A stretch of DNA of 6,649 nt, from contig JANPCX010000069.1 in the NCBI GenBank assembly GCA_031431125.1, forward strand, positions 1-6,649, written 5' to 3'. Positions 1 to 5,071 of this stretch are shown here, in pieces. The position numbers and the translations under genes are program-made. How positions within the stretch are numbered: position 1 is the stretch's first letter; every line of letters begins with the position of its first letter. Origin of the DNA: JANPCX01 sp031431125. Its GTDB lineage: Bacteria; Pseudomonadota; Gammaproteobacteria; Burkholderiales; Burkholderiaceae_C. The notes under the pieces were generated by a model. The model saw only the letters and a program-made list of their open reading frames with translations, did not search any database and was not told the origin of the DNA.

Positions 1-139
1 AAAGGGGGGGGGGCCTGCGGCGCCCTGGCAGGGGCCTTGAGGGCATAAAAAAACAGACAACAGAACACGCCAAAAATGAACCGCGTAAAGCGGACAATCT
101 ACTTGCTACAAAAGCGGACAGTTCTATTTGCTCTCAACA
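1..139. mobile_element. Probable terminus of an IS21-like insertion sequence (partial)
   Basis: Two imperfect direct repeats of about 21 bp (87-107 and 111-132) share AAAGCGGACA followed by a TCTAnTTGCT-like block. IS21-family elements carry several such repeats at each end. Read from the opposite strand, the segment would begin with TGTTGAGAGC at 139, which fits the TG...CA tips of the family. The repeat pattern and tip are visible; the family assignment is from memory of similar ends and is not proven. No transposase coding is recognisable in the 86 bp to the left, which holds a run of ten Gs (4-13) and a short GC-rich inverted repeat (14-18/28-32). It could also be a solo end left by an old deletion. 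Confidence 0.4.
87..132 (+). repeat. Two tandem ~21-bp direct repeats
   Basis: Copy 1 spans 87-107 and copy 2 spans 111-132. Both start AAAGCGGACA and end TTGCT, differ at a few central bases, and are separated by three bases. They are the main evidence for an IS21-like terminus, where repeated transposase-binding sites are expected. Confidence 0.75.
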
Positions 140-179
140 CCCGCTCCCCAAGACAAGGGTCGATCCTGGCAGATGACGG

Positions 180-219
180 CTGTCACTTTCGTGTCATACC
201 TCGGTCATAGTGGCGTCAT
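180..219 (+). promoter_or_regulatory. Tandem PhoB box (four half-sites, 11-bp period)
   Basis: Four heptamers lie in exact 11-bp phase: CTGTCAC (180-186), GTGTCAT (191-197), CGGTCAT (202-208) and GCGTCAT (213-219). Each is separated from the next by 4 bp. The classical Pho box is two CTGTCAT-like heptamers with a 4-bp spacer, so this is two Pho boxes in a row. The last half-site ends 40 bp before the proposed olsB-like start. A weak -10-like CATAGT (206-211) lies 8 bp after the second half-site; no firm -10 is seen after the fourth. The implied control is activation of ornithine-lipid synthesis when phosphate is scarce, as is known for PhoB in Sinorhizobium meliloti. Confidence 0.75.
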
Positions 220-259
220 GCAACGACGGCACCATGGCTGCGTCTTGACGGAGAAAACT

Positions 260-1120
260 ATGCGGGAAATCCCCTTGCCAACACTGCCTTTGTCTGAGCT
301 GCTGACCCCCGCGCTACCCCGGAGGTCACTTCATCGACGAACCCACTTCGATGACAGCGTCGCGGTGGCCGACGAGCGCGGCGAGGTTCGCTATGACGTG
401 GTTTGGGCGCGCGATCAAGAAGAGGTAAGGCAGGCACAACAGCTGCGGCATTTGGTGTTCGTTCAGGAGATGGGCGCCCGATTGACCGTGCCTTCAGGGA
501 CACCGGATGGTCATGATGCTGACATGTTTGATCCTCACTGTGAACACCTGTTGGTGCGCGCGGTGATGGACGGTGGGAACAGTGATGAGGTGATCGGCAC
601 CTACCGCGTCTTGACCCCAGAGGCGGCCAAACGCGCGGGCGGGCTCTACAGCGATACCGAGTTTGATCTGACTCGTTTGCGTCCCTTGCGAAGCCGCATG
701 GTGGAACTGGGTCGCTCCTGCGTGCACCCGCAGTGGCGCAGCGGTGGCGCCATCATGGCGCTGTGGGGTGCGCTGACCGAATTCATGGTGCGCAATGACC
801 TGGACACCATGGTGGGATGCGCCAGTGTGAGCATGCGTGACGGTGGCCACATGGCTGCCAGCCTGTGGCAGCGGCTGCGCGCAACCCACCTGGCACCCAT
901 CGAATGGCAGGTTCACCCGCGTTTGCCCTTGCCGGTGGAAGAGCTGCGGCAAGACTTGCCTGTTGAGGTGCCTGCGCTGATCAAGGGGTATCTGCGCTGT
1001 GGTGCCAAGGTGTTGGGTGCACCAGCGTGGGATCCAGATTTCAATACGGCCGATCTGCCGATGATGATGCGCATGCAGGACTTGCCTGCGCGCTATCGAA
1101 GACACTTTTTGGGACAGTGA
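260..1120 (+). CDS. olsB: OlsB-like L-ornithine N-alpha-acyltransferase (GNAT fold)
   Basis: Predicted 286-residue cytoplasmic or membrane-associated enzyme. It should transfer a 3-hydroxyacyl chain from acyl carrier protein to the alpha-amino group of ornithine, giving lyso-ornithine lipid, the first step to phosphorus-free ornithine lipids. Family signatures are RHLVFVQEMGA (63-73), DMFDPHCEHLLV (88-99), VIGTYRVL (111-118), a glycine-rich GGLYSDTEFDL stretch (127-137), ELGRSCVHP (149-157) and the GCAS core (186-189). The ATG at 260 is chosen because GGAG (250-253) sits 6 nt upstream. An open frame continues to 128, but a start there or at 218 would run through the Pho box. The partner O-acyltransferase OlsA is not in the window. 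The gene converges on ptsH with 28 bp between stops. The family is confident; the exact substrate is inferred. Confidence 0.85.
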   Translation: MREIPLPTLPLSELLTPALPRRSLHRRTHFDDSVAVADERGEVRYDVVWARDQEEVRQAQQLRHLVFVQEMGARLTVPSGTPDGHDADMFDPHCEHLLVRAVMDGGNSDEVIGTYRVLTPEAAKRAGGLYSDTEFDLTRLRPLRSRMVELGRSCVHPQWRSGGAIMALWGALTEFMVRNDLDTMVGCASVSMRDGGHMAASLWQRLRATHLAPIEWQVHPRLPLPVEELRQDLPVEVPALIKGYLRCGAKVLGAPAWDPDFNTADLPMMMRMQDLPARYRRHFLGQ

Positions 1121-1138
1121 GCTCGCGGCACTGTCAAA

Positions 1139-1163
1139 GGCGATGGGGCTATTGCCCCTCGCC
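1139..1163. terminator. Possible bidirectional terminator hairpin between olsB-like gene and ptsH
   Basis: Arms 1139-1149 (GGCGATGGGGC) and 1154-1163 (GCCCCTCGCC) pair over 10 bp with one bulged T and a TATT loop that contains part of the ptsH stop codon. It lies between two convergent genes. Only three Us would follow it on the minus-strand side and there is no T-run on the plus side, so its efficiency is doubtful. Confidence 0.35.
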
Positions 1164-1418
1164 GAACTTGTCTTCGAAAAGCTGAGCCAAAGCCTGTGTG
1201 GCAGCGGCTTCGTCTTCTCCGTCGACTTCAAGCTCCACCTCGGAACCCAAGCCCGCGGCAAGCATCATCACGCCCATGATGCTTTTGGCGTTAACACGTC
1301 GACCGTTGCGACTCATGAAGACTTCACTCTGAAAGCTGCCGGCTAACTTGGTGAGTTTGGCCGAGGCCCGGGCATGCAGGCCGAGCTTATTGCTGATCGT
1401 GATCGGGGTTTTGATCAT
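1149..1418 (-). CDS. ptsH: Phosphocarrier protein HPr of the phosphotransferase system
   Basis: An 89-residue HPr, the usual length. It carries phosphate from enzyme I (PEP-dependent) to EIIA proteins in the cytoplasm. The phospho-acceptor His15 sits in LGLHARAS (12-19), and the regulatory Ser46 lies in AKSIMGVMML (44-53), the site used by HPr kinase in many proteobacteria. The ATG at 1418 follows the conserved start of the family (MIKTPITI); an upstream extension to 1517 would only read the overlapping gene. No strong ribosome site is visible, and the gene begins 32 nt inside the EIIA gene, so translational coupling is likely. Enzyme I (ptsI), which usually follows directly, is absent here: the next gene is the convergent olsB-like one. 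A partner enzyme I must be encoded elsewhere for this HPr to work by the standard route. Confidence 0.95.
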   Translation of the reverse strand: MIKTPITISNKLGLHARASAKLTKLAGSFQSEVFMSRNGRRVNAKSIMGVMMLAAGLGSEVELEVDGEDEAAATQALAQLFEDKFGEGQ

Positions 1419-1857
1419 GGGCGTTCTTGTTTTGACTGGCTTTGTTGCTTTGATTTTGTGGCTTGGACACCGCGACCTGCATGATGCCCTGGTTGGCCCC
1501 AGCCACCGCGCGAGCAACCAAAGCGTCTAAGGCATCGTCCGCATAACAAAGCGAGCGCCAAAGCATCGGCACATTCACGCCGGTGACTACTTTGATCGAG
1601 CCCAGGTCGTCGGACAAGGCCAATTGTTGCGCCACATTGCAAGGGGTGGCGCCGAACACATCGGTCAGCACCAGCACCTCTGGGTCGTTCAAGCTCAGCA
1701 CCATGCTGCGCATCTGGTGGGCTATGTCCTCAGGCGACATGTCCGCGGGTACATCCATTGCCTCGAGCCGACGTGAGCAGTCGGGGAAGGTGTGCATGGC
1801 CACCGCCTTGAGGGCAGAAGCCAAGGGTGCGTGCGCGACGATCAACATTGCAGTCAT
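1387..1857 (-). CDS. PTS mannose-type EIIA phosphocarrier protein
   Basis: A 156-residue single-domain EIIA of the mannose (ManX) family. It accepts phosphate from HPr on the His in LIVAHAPLASAL (His9) and in Burkholderiales is thought to be regulatory because EIIB/C/D partners are often missing. Further signatures are LTDVFGATPCNVA (64-76, with Asp66) and TGVNVPML (92-99), which shape the active site. After about residue 130 comes a 26-residue tail rich in Asn, Gln, Lys and His that is outside the domain and is encoded partly in the overlap with ptsH. The ATG at 1857 is used; Met4 (1848) is an alternative, and neither has a clear ribosome site. It lies 42 bp downstream of the lipoprotein gene, so all three minus-strand genes may be one operon. 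No transport subunits are in the window. Confidence 0.9.
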   Translation of the reverse strand: MTAMLIVAHAPLASALKAVAMHTFPDCSRRLEAMDVPADMSPEDIAHQMRSMVLSLNDPEVLVLTDVFGATPCNVAQQLALSDDLGSIKVVTGVNVPMLWRSLCYADDALDALVARAVAGANQGIMQVAVSKPQNQSNKASQNKNAHDQNPDHDQQ

Positions 1858-1899
1858 GGTGCAGGCATTATCGGTAGTTTGGACGCCGCGATGCGCATC

Positions 1900-2448
1900 T
1901 CAAGGTGACAACTTCAAGTTATCGAAGAAGAAATCCAAGGCTTCGGCAGTCGGTGGTTCGCCCATCACTGTTGCCTGGAAAACCCAAGGCCCCTGGGAAA
2001 AGAACATCATCTGGGCGCGCAGCAGGGTGCCATCGCTACGCCGCAACTCGGCAGCAACCATTTGCGCCTGACCGCCCCTGTCCGCAAGAGCCATGGTGCG
2101 GGACGGCAACATTTGCACGGCGCCGCCAAAGTTTTGCTCGGCGGATTGCCGCAGCAGAACCAAGCCCTCACCGGCGCGGTGCGTTTGCTGCATGTCCATC
2201 GCTGCCGCCGCGAAGGTCTGGCCATCCGCTTTGCACGAGGTGAGCGCCACCACCTGTGCTTGTCCCGCCAAACTGACGGGCCGAGAAAAGTGATCGGGTT
2301 TACAGGGGAAAAGTGCCGTCAAAGCGGTGCCTGGAACAGGTACGGTGCGCCAATCCAAGGCGGGCGAGCAGGCCAGAAGGAGGCTAGACAACGCCACAAG
2401 CGCGCACAGGACGGCGTTGGTTGGCAGCTTGCTTGGGTGTGTTTGCAC
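1900..2448 (-). CDS. Putative lipoprotein of unknown function, upstream of EIIA-HPr
   Basis: Read from GTG at 2448, the protein has 182 residues with a typical lipoprotein signal: Lys7, hydrophobic stretch 12-25, then lipobox LLAC with Cys27 as the predicted lipidated residue. The mature part is about 155 residues and opens with a WRTVPVPGT-like stretch. Two more cysteines (49 in LFPCKPD and 72 in LTSCKADG) could form a disulfide in the periplasm. It ends FFFDNLKLSP. I do not recognise a named domain; similar proteins are annotated as hypothetical in Burkholderiales. The start is uncertain: TTG at 2505 has GAGG 8 nt upstream but gives an unusually long 30-residue n-region before the hydrophobic core, while GTG at 2448 gives a normal signal but lacks a close ribosome site. 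It is probably the first gene of the EIIA-HPr operon. Confidence 0.7.
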   Translation of the reverse strand: MQTHPSKLPTNAVLCALVALSSLLLACSPALDWRTVPVPGTALTALFPCKPDHFSRPVSLAGQAQVVALTSCKADGQTFAAAAMDMQQTHRAGEGLVLLRQSAEQNFGGAVQMLPSRTMALADRGGQAQMVAAELRRSDGTLLRAQMMFFSQGPWVFQATVMGEPPTAEALDFFFDNLKLSP

Positions 2449-2525
2449 GGGAAAATTATGAGCGATTCCCCCTTTGGGAGCGCTTTGCGCCAATAAATCA
2501 CGCAAGACCGCCCCCTCATTTCAGT

Positions 2526-2543
2526 GATTCCAGCGCTGGAATC
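2526..2543. promoter_or_regulatory. 18-bp perfect palindrome in divergent intergenic region
   Basis: GATTCCAGCGCTGGAATC is identical to its own reverse complement. It lies between the divergent lipoprotein operon and the pseudokinase gene, where an operator for a dimeric regulator would be expected. No T-run follows, so a terminator is less likely. No regulator can be named from the sequence. Confidence 0.5.
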
Positions 2544-2547
2544 CATG

Positions 2548-2563
2548 TTCACCCGATGGTGAA
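2548..2563. promoter_or_regulatory. Second dyad, TTCACC-n4-GGTGAA
   Basis: A perfect inverted repeat with 6-bp arms and a 4-bp centre starts 5 bp after the 18-bp palindrome. Its spacing and shape suit a protein-binding site. A -10-like TAATAT (2579-2584) lies just downstream on the plus strand, but no convincing -35 accompanies it, so this dyad could sit near the plus-strand promoter. Confidence 0.4.
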
Positions 2564-2630
2564 ATTGAAACGGGCGGGTAATATGTCCCGAAGGCGTTGC
2601 AAATCCAGCGCCCTTCGAACAAAAGCGTGC

Positions 2631-2646
2631 CCGTGGCAGACCACGG
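2631..2646 (+). promoter_or_regulatory. Leader hairpin CCGTGG-n4-CCACGG ahead of pseudokinase gene
   Basis: Perfect 6-bp GC-rich arms enclose a CAGA loop. It would fold in the 5' leader of the plus-strand gene, ending 15 bp before its ribosome site (GGGA, 2662-2665). It may affect stability or translation of the transcript; this is inferred from position only. Confidence 0.3.
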
Positions 2647-2671
2647 TGTGCGAGGGATTTCGGGAATATCC

Positions 2672-3817
2672 ATGACTCCATCTGAGAACCGGGCACCCCA
2701 TAGGGAGGGAGCTTTGGCTGACGCGGCCAGCAATGAGCAGGCAAACCGTTGGCGCGAGTTGGTCAATGCCGTGGGTGAAGAGATCTCCACACCCCTGACC
2801 CACGCCCTGGAACGTGTTCACGCACTGACAACCAGTGGACGCATCGATCGCAGCAGCTTGCGTGCCCTTCGCGAAGAGGTGGAAACGGCACGCGCGGTCG
2901 GCATCATCGCCCAACAAATCACGCGCCTGGCATCGGGACGGCTGCGGCAGTCGCATGAACGCCTGGACGTCGCGGAGTTGCTGAACAACGTGCTCACCCA
3001 CCGGGCCAGAGAAACCCAGGCTCGAGGTATCGGCATCAAACCTCGTCTTCAAGCCCTGCCGGTGATTGTTGACGCGTCGTTGTTGTTCGGCTTGCTCAAC
3101 ACCTTGTTGGATTGGGCGCTGCGCCACAGCAACTCGGAGATCGAATTCAAAGTGGAGATGCTGGCCCGAGAGCGCATGGGTCGCCTGACCTGCCGTTTTG
3201 CACCGTTTGCTGCTGAGCAGCTCAACGACGGCGCAAGCGTGGACGCCTCGCGCGCCAAACTGGACTCCCTCACCTGGCGCTTGCTGGAACAAACCGCCTG
3301 GACCATGGGCCTGCCGCTGAGCCGTTTGGAAGAAGCGGGTGTCGCGCTGCTGACCGTCGATTTCCCACGCACTGCGCACGAAGCCATGGAAGGCGTCACC
3401 AGCATCGAGTTGGACGAGGGATTCGCGGTCTCCACCAATTCCAAACCACTGGCTGGCAGCCATGTGCTCATCGTGGCCTCGCGGCGCGAGGTGCGCATGC
3501 AACTCAGAGAGTCCATCAAAGACATGGGCCTGATCATCGACATGGTGGCCTCGGTCGAAGAGGCGGCTGACTTCTGCCACGAAGGCCTGCCACATGCCAT
3601 CGTGGTGGAAGGTATTTTGCGCGGCGAGCGCCTGAAACAACTGCGGCTGGAAATCATCGCGGAAGTGCCCGACTTTGCCTTCGTGGAAATCGTGGAAGAA
3701 GGCAGCCAGTTTGAAATGTCGGGTTCGGGCAACCGCAGCGTGGCGCGGGTGGGACGCGGCGCGATTGAGTCCGCCTTGCCCTCGGTGCTGATGTTTGAGC
3801 TGTCGAAGAGTTTGTGA
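2672..3817 (+). CDS. Degenerate hybrid histidine kinase / receiver protein (pseudokinase)
   Basis: A 381-residue soluble protein with the layout of a hybrid sensor kinase but without its chemistry. Residues 26-110 resemble a HisKA helical hairpin; GEEISTPL (35-42) matches the H-box pattern SHEIRTPL, with Glu36 where the phospho-acceptor His should be. Residues 134-231 resemble a HATPase domain: NTLLDWALRH (143-152) stands for the N-box, with Trp148 in place of the Mg-binding Asn, and no DxGxG or GxGLG lid motif is present. Residues 264-380 resemble a receiver: HVLIVAS (264-270) lacks the acidic pair, and Glu313 in IVVEG stands at the phospho-Asp position. No membrane helices are seen. ATG 2672 has GGGA 6 nt upstream; a TTG at 2597 is unlikely. 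It probably acts as a protein-interaction or scaffold module rather than a kinase. Function unknown; comparable uncharacterised proteins occur in Comamonadaceae, as far as I recall. Confidence 0.75.
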   Translation: MTPSENRAPHREGALADAASNEQANRWRELVNAVGEEISTPLTHALERVHALTTSGRIDRSSLRALREEVETARAVGIIAQQITRLASGRLRQSHERLDVAELLNNVLTHRARETQARGIGIKPRLQALPVIVDASLLFGLLNTLLDWALRHSNSEIEFKVEMLARERMGRLTCRFAPFAAEQLNDGASVDASRAKLDSLTWRLLEQTAWTMGLPLSRLEEAGVALLTVDFPRTAHEAMEGVTSIELDEGFAVSTNSKPLAGSHVLIVASRREVRMQLRESIKDMGLIIDMVASVEEAADFCHEGLPHAIVVEGILRGERLKQLRLEIIAEVPDFAFVEIVEEGSQFEMSGSGNRSVARVGRGAIESALPSVLMFELSKSL

Positions 3818-3837
3818 GCCGGCCGCGGCCGACTCAC
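3814..3837. terminator. GC-rich hairpin between convergent genes
   Basis: Arms GTGAGCCGGCC (3814-3824) and GGCCGACTCAC (3827-3837) pair over 11 bp with one mismatch. The hairpin covers the stop codon of the pseudokinase gene and nearly all of the 24-bp gap to the DUF4197 gene. It suits a shared bidirectional 3' end, but no T-run follows on either side. Confidence 0.4.
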
Positions 3838-3841
3838 CACA

Positions 3842-4540
3842 TCATTTCAAACCGCCAAACACTTTCTTCAGAATCGCGCTGCCGGTGCCAACCGGGTCTT
3901 GGCGGATCTTGCGCTCTTCCTCGGCAATCATCAGGTAAAGGCCGTCGAGGGCCTTGCCGGTGACGTATTGCTGCACGTTGGCGTCTTCCTTCTTCAGCAA
4001 ACCCAGGCCCGAGGCTTTGGCGGCCAGCGAGTTGTACTTCTCTGCCACCGCCAAACGTTCGGTGTGTTTGGTGACGATCGGGAGAAACTTTTCTGCCAGT
4101 GGTGCGCGGGTTTTTTCGGCGAAAAAGCGGGTGACGGAATCGTCACCACCGCTGATCAATTTGCGTGCATCGTCGATACCCATGTTTTTGACCGCCCCCT
4201 TGAGCAAGGCCTTGGCCTCAGGTACGGCGGCTTCGGCGGCGCGGTTCATCGCCGTCACCAGTTCATCCACCTTTTTTTGCTGACCCATGGCTTTGAGCAC
4301 TTTGGCGGCGTCGTTCAGCACGCCAGGCAATGGAATGTGAACTTTGGGGTTGTCCAAGAAACCGCCGTTTTGGCTTAACAACGACACCGCCACGTCGGCG
4401 CCACGCTCCAACGCGGTTTTCACGCCCGACAGTGCATCCCCCTGGCTGAACTGAGCCCATACCCTGCACGGAAAAACGCCCACGGCCAAAACTGCGAAAA
4501 TCTGCTGCAAATGGTGGCGTCTGTCGCTGAACTTCAACAT
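3842..4540 (-). CDS. DUF4197 family exported protein
   Basis: A 232-residue protein of the DUF4197 family, function unknown. The N-terminus is a Sec signal (positive residues 3-9, hydrophobic core about 13-24) with a likely cut after VWA (27-29), so the mature protein should be periplasmic. The mature part is mostly helical: ALSGVKTALERGADVAVSLL (36-55), a FLDNPKVHIPLPG segment (61-73) typical of the family, and a C-terminal half containing AVAEKYN (164-170) and GLYLMIAEEE (200-209). ATG 4540 is chosen because AGGAG lies 5 nt upstream; the open frame to 4567 has no such site. The start is only 12 bp from the start of the divergent TlpA-like gene, and the end faces the pseudokinase gene. The family call is firm; no role can be given. 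Confidence 0.9.
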   Translation of the reverse strand: MLKFSDRRHHLQQIFAVLAVGVFPCRVWAQFSQGDALSGVKTALERGADVAVSLLSQNGGFLDNPKVHIPLPGVLNDAAKVLKAMGQQKKVDELVTAMNRAAEAAVPEAKALLKGAVKNMGIDDARKLISGGDDSVTRFFAEKTRAPLAEKFLPIVTKHTERLAVAEKYNSLAAKASGLGLLKKEDANVQQYVTGKALDGLYLMIAEEERKIRQDPVGTGSAILKKVFGGLK

Positions 4541-4552
4541 AGGAACTCCTCG
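4541..4552. promoter_or_regulatory. Interleaved divergent ribosome-binding sites
   Basis: The 12 bp between two divergent start codons read AGGAACTCCTCG. AGGA (4541-4544) serves the plus-strand TlpA-like gene, 8 nt before its ATG. The complement of ACTCC and neighbouring bases gives AGGAG for the minus-strand DUF4197 gene, 5 nt before its ATG. There is no room for a promoter, so each promoter must lie inside the other gene's coding sequence, or the mRNAs must start there. Confidence 0.7.
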
Positions 4553-5062
4553 ATGAATGTCAAACATGTGGCGGCGGCCGTCGTGGCGGCCTCAGCTATC
4601 GGGGTTGCAGCTTACTTCGGTTTGCCGATTTTGTTGACCCCCGAGCGCGCGCCTGCCATCAGCTACACCCTGCTGAGCGCACCAGCGTCCAGCTCGGCAC
4701 AGTGGCAAGGCAAAGTGACCCTGGTCAATTTTTGGGCCACCAGCTGCGTCACCTGCGTCAAAGAAATGCCGGAGATCGTCGCCACGCACAACAAGTACAA
4801 AGCCCAGGGCTTCGACACCTTGGCGGTGGCCATGAGTTACGACCCGCCCGCTTACGTGGCCCGTTTCGCAGAGTCACGCCAACTGCCCTTCGGTGTGGCC
4901 ATCGACAACACCGGTGAGATCGCACGCCAGTTTGGGCATGTTCAGTTGACACCCACCACCTTCATCGTCAACAAACGCGGCGAGATCGTCAAACGACTTG
5001 TCGGCGAGCCCGACTTCAACGCACTGCATTTACTGATTGAGAAGTTGCTGGCCGAGGTCTGA
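4553..5062 (+). CDS. TlpA-like thiol-disulfide oxidoreductase, membrane-anchored
   Basis: A 169-residue thioredoxin-fold protein of the TlpA/ResA group. An N-terminal hydrophobic segment (about 5-28) with a preceding Lys should anchor it in the inner membrane with the domain in the periplasm; no lipobox is seen. The redox site is WATSCVTCVKEMP (61-73), with Cys65 and Cys68 forming the CxxC pair, and the cis-proline is Pro134 in LTPTTFIV. Such proteins reduce or oxidise disulfides in exported proteins, often during cytochrome c maturation. ATG 4553 has AGGA 8 nt upstream; an earlier frame opening at 4511 lies inside the divergent gene and has no ribosome site. It is divergent from the DUF4197 gene and converges, with a 9-bp gap, on the zinc-ribbon gene. 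The specific substrate is unknown; no cytochrome genes are nearby. Confidence 0.9.
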   Translation: MNVKHVAAAVVAASAIGVAAYFGLPILLTPERAPAISYTLLSAPASSSAQWQGKVTLVNFWATSCVTCVKEMPEIVATHNKYKAQGFDTLAVAMSYDPPAYVARFAESRQLPFGVAIDNTGEIARQFGHVQLTPTTFIVNKRGEIVKRLVGEPDFNALHLLIEKLLAEV

Positions 5063-5071
5063 GGATTGGTC

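Noticed and set aside
4..13. Run of ten Gs at the left edge
   Set aside because: It could be a phase-variable tract or an assembly error, but no gene is readable across it, so nothing can be concluded.
128..259. In-frame extension of the olsB-like gene upstream to 128
   Set aside because: It would run through the Pho box and the edge of the IS-like end, has no ribosome site, and the family homology begins after the ATG at 260, which has GGAG 6 nt upstream.
494..1261. Open frame antisense to the olsB-like gene and the end of ptsH
   Set aside because: The translation is His/Gln/Arg-rich with no domain, and it conflicts with two well-supported genes.
1261..1286. Inverted repeat AGCATCAT-n7-ATGATGCT followed by TTTT on the plus strand, resembling a terminator
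   Set aside because: It is produced by the conserved HPr codons around Ser46 (KSIMGVMML), so coding explains it, although a minor role as terminator for the convergent transcript cannot be excluded.
1583..2071. Plus-strand open frame opposite the EIIA and lipoprotein genes
   Set aside because: It spans the junction of two real minus-strand genes and encodes no recognisable family; it is a shadow.
2549..3640. Long open frame (363 codons) antisense to the pseudokinase gene
   Set aside because: It mirrors a GC-rich gene whose codon structure leaves the opposite strand open. The translation is rich in His, Gln and Arg with no recognisable domain, and it crosses the divergent promoter region.
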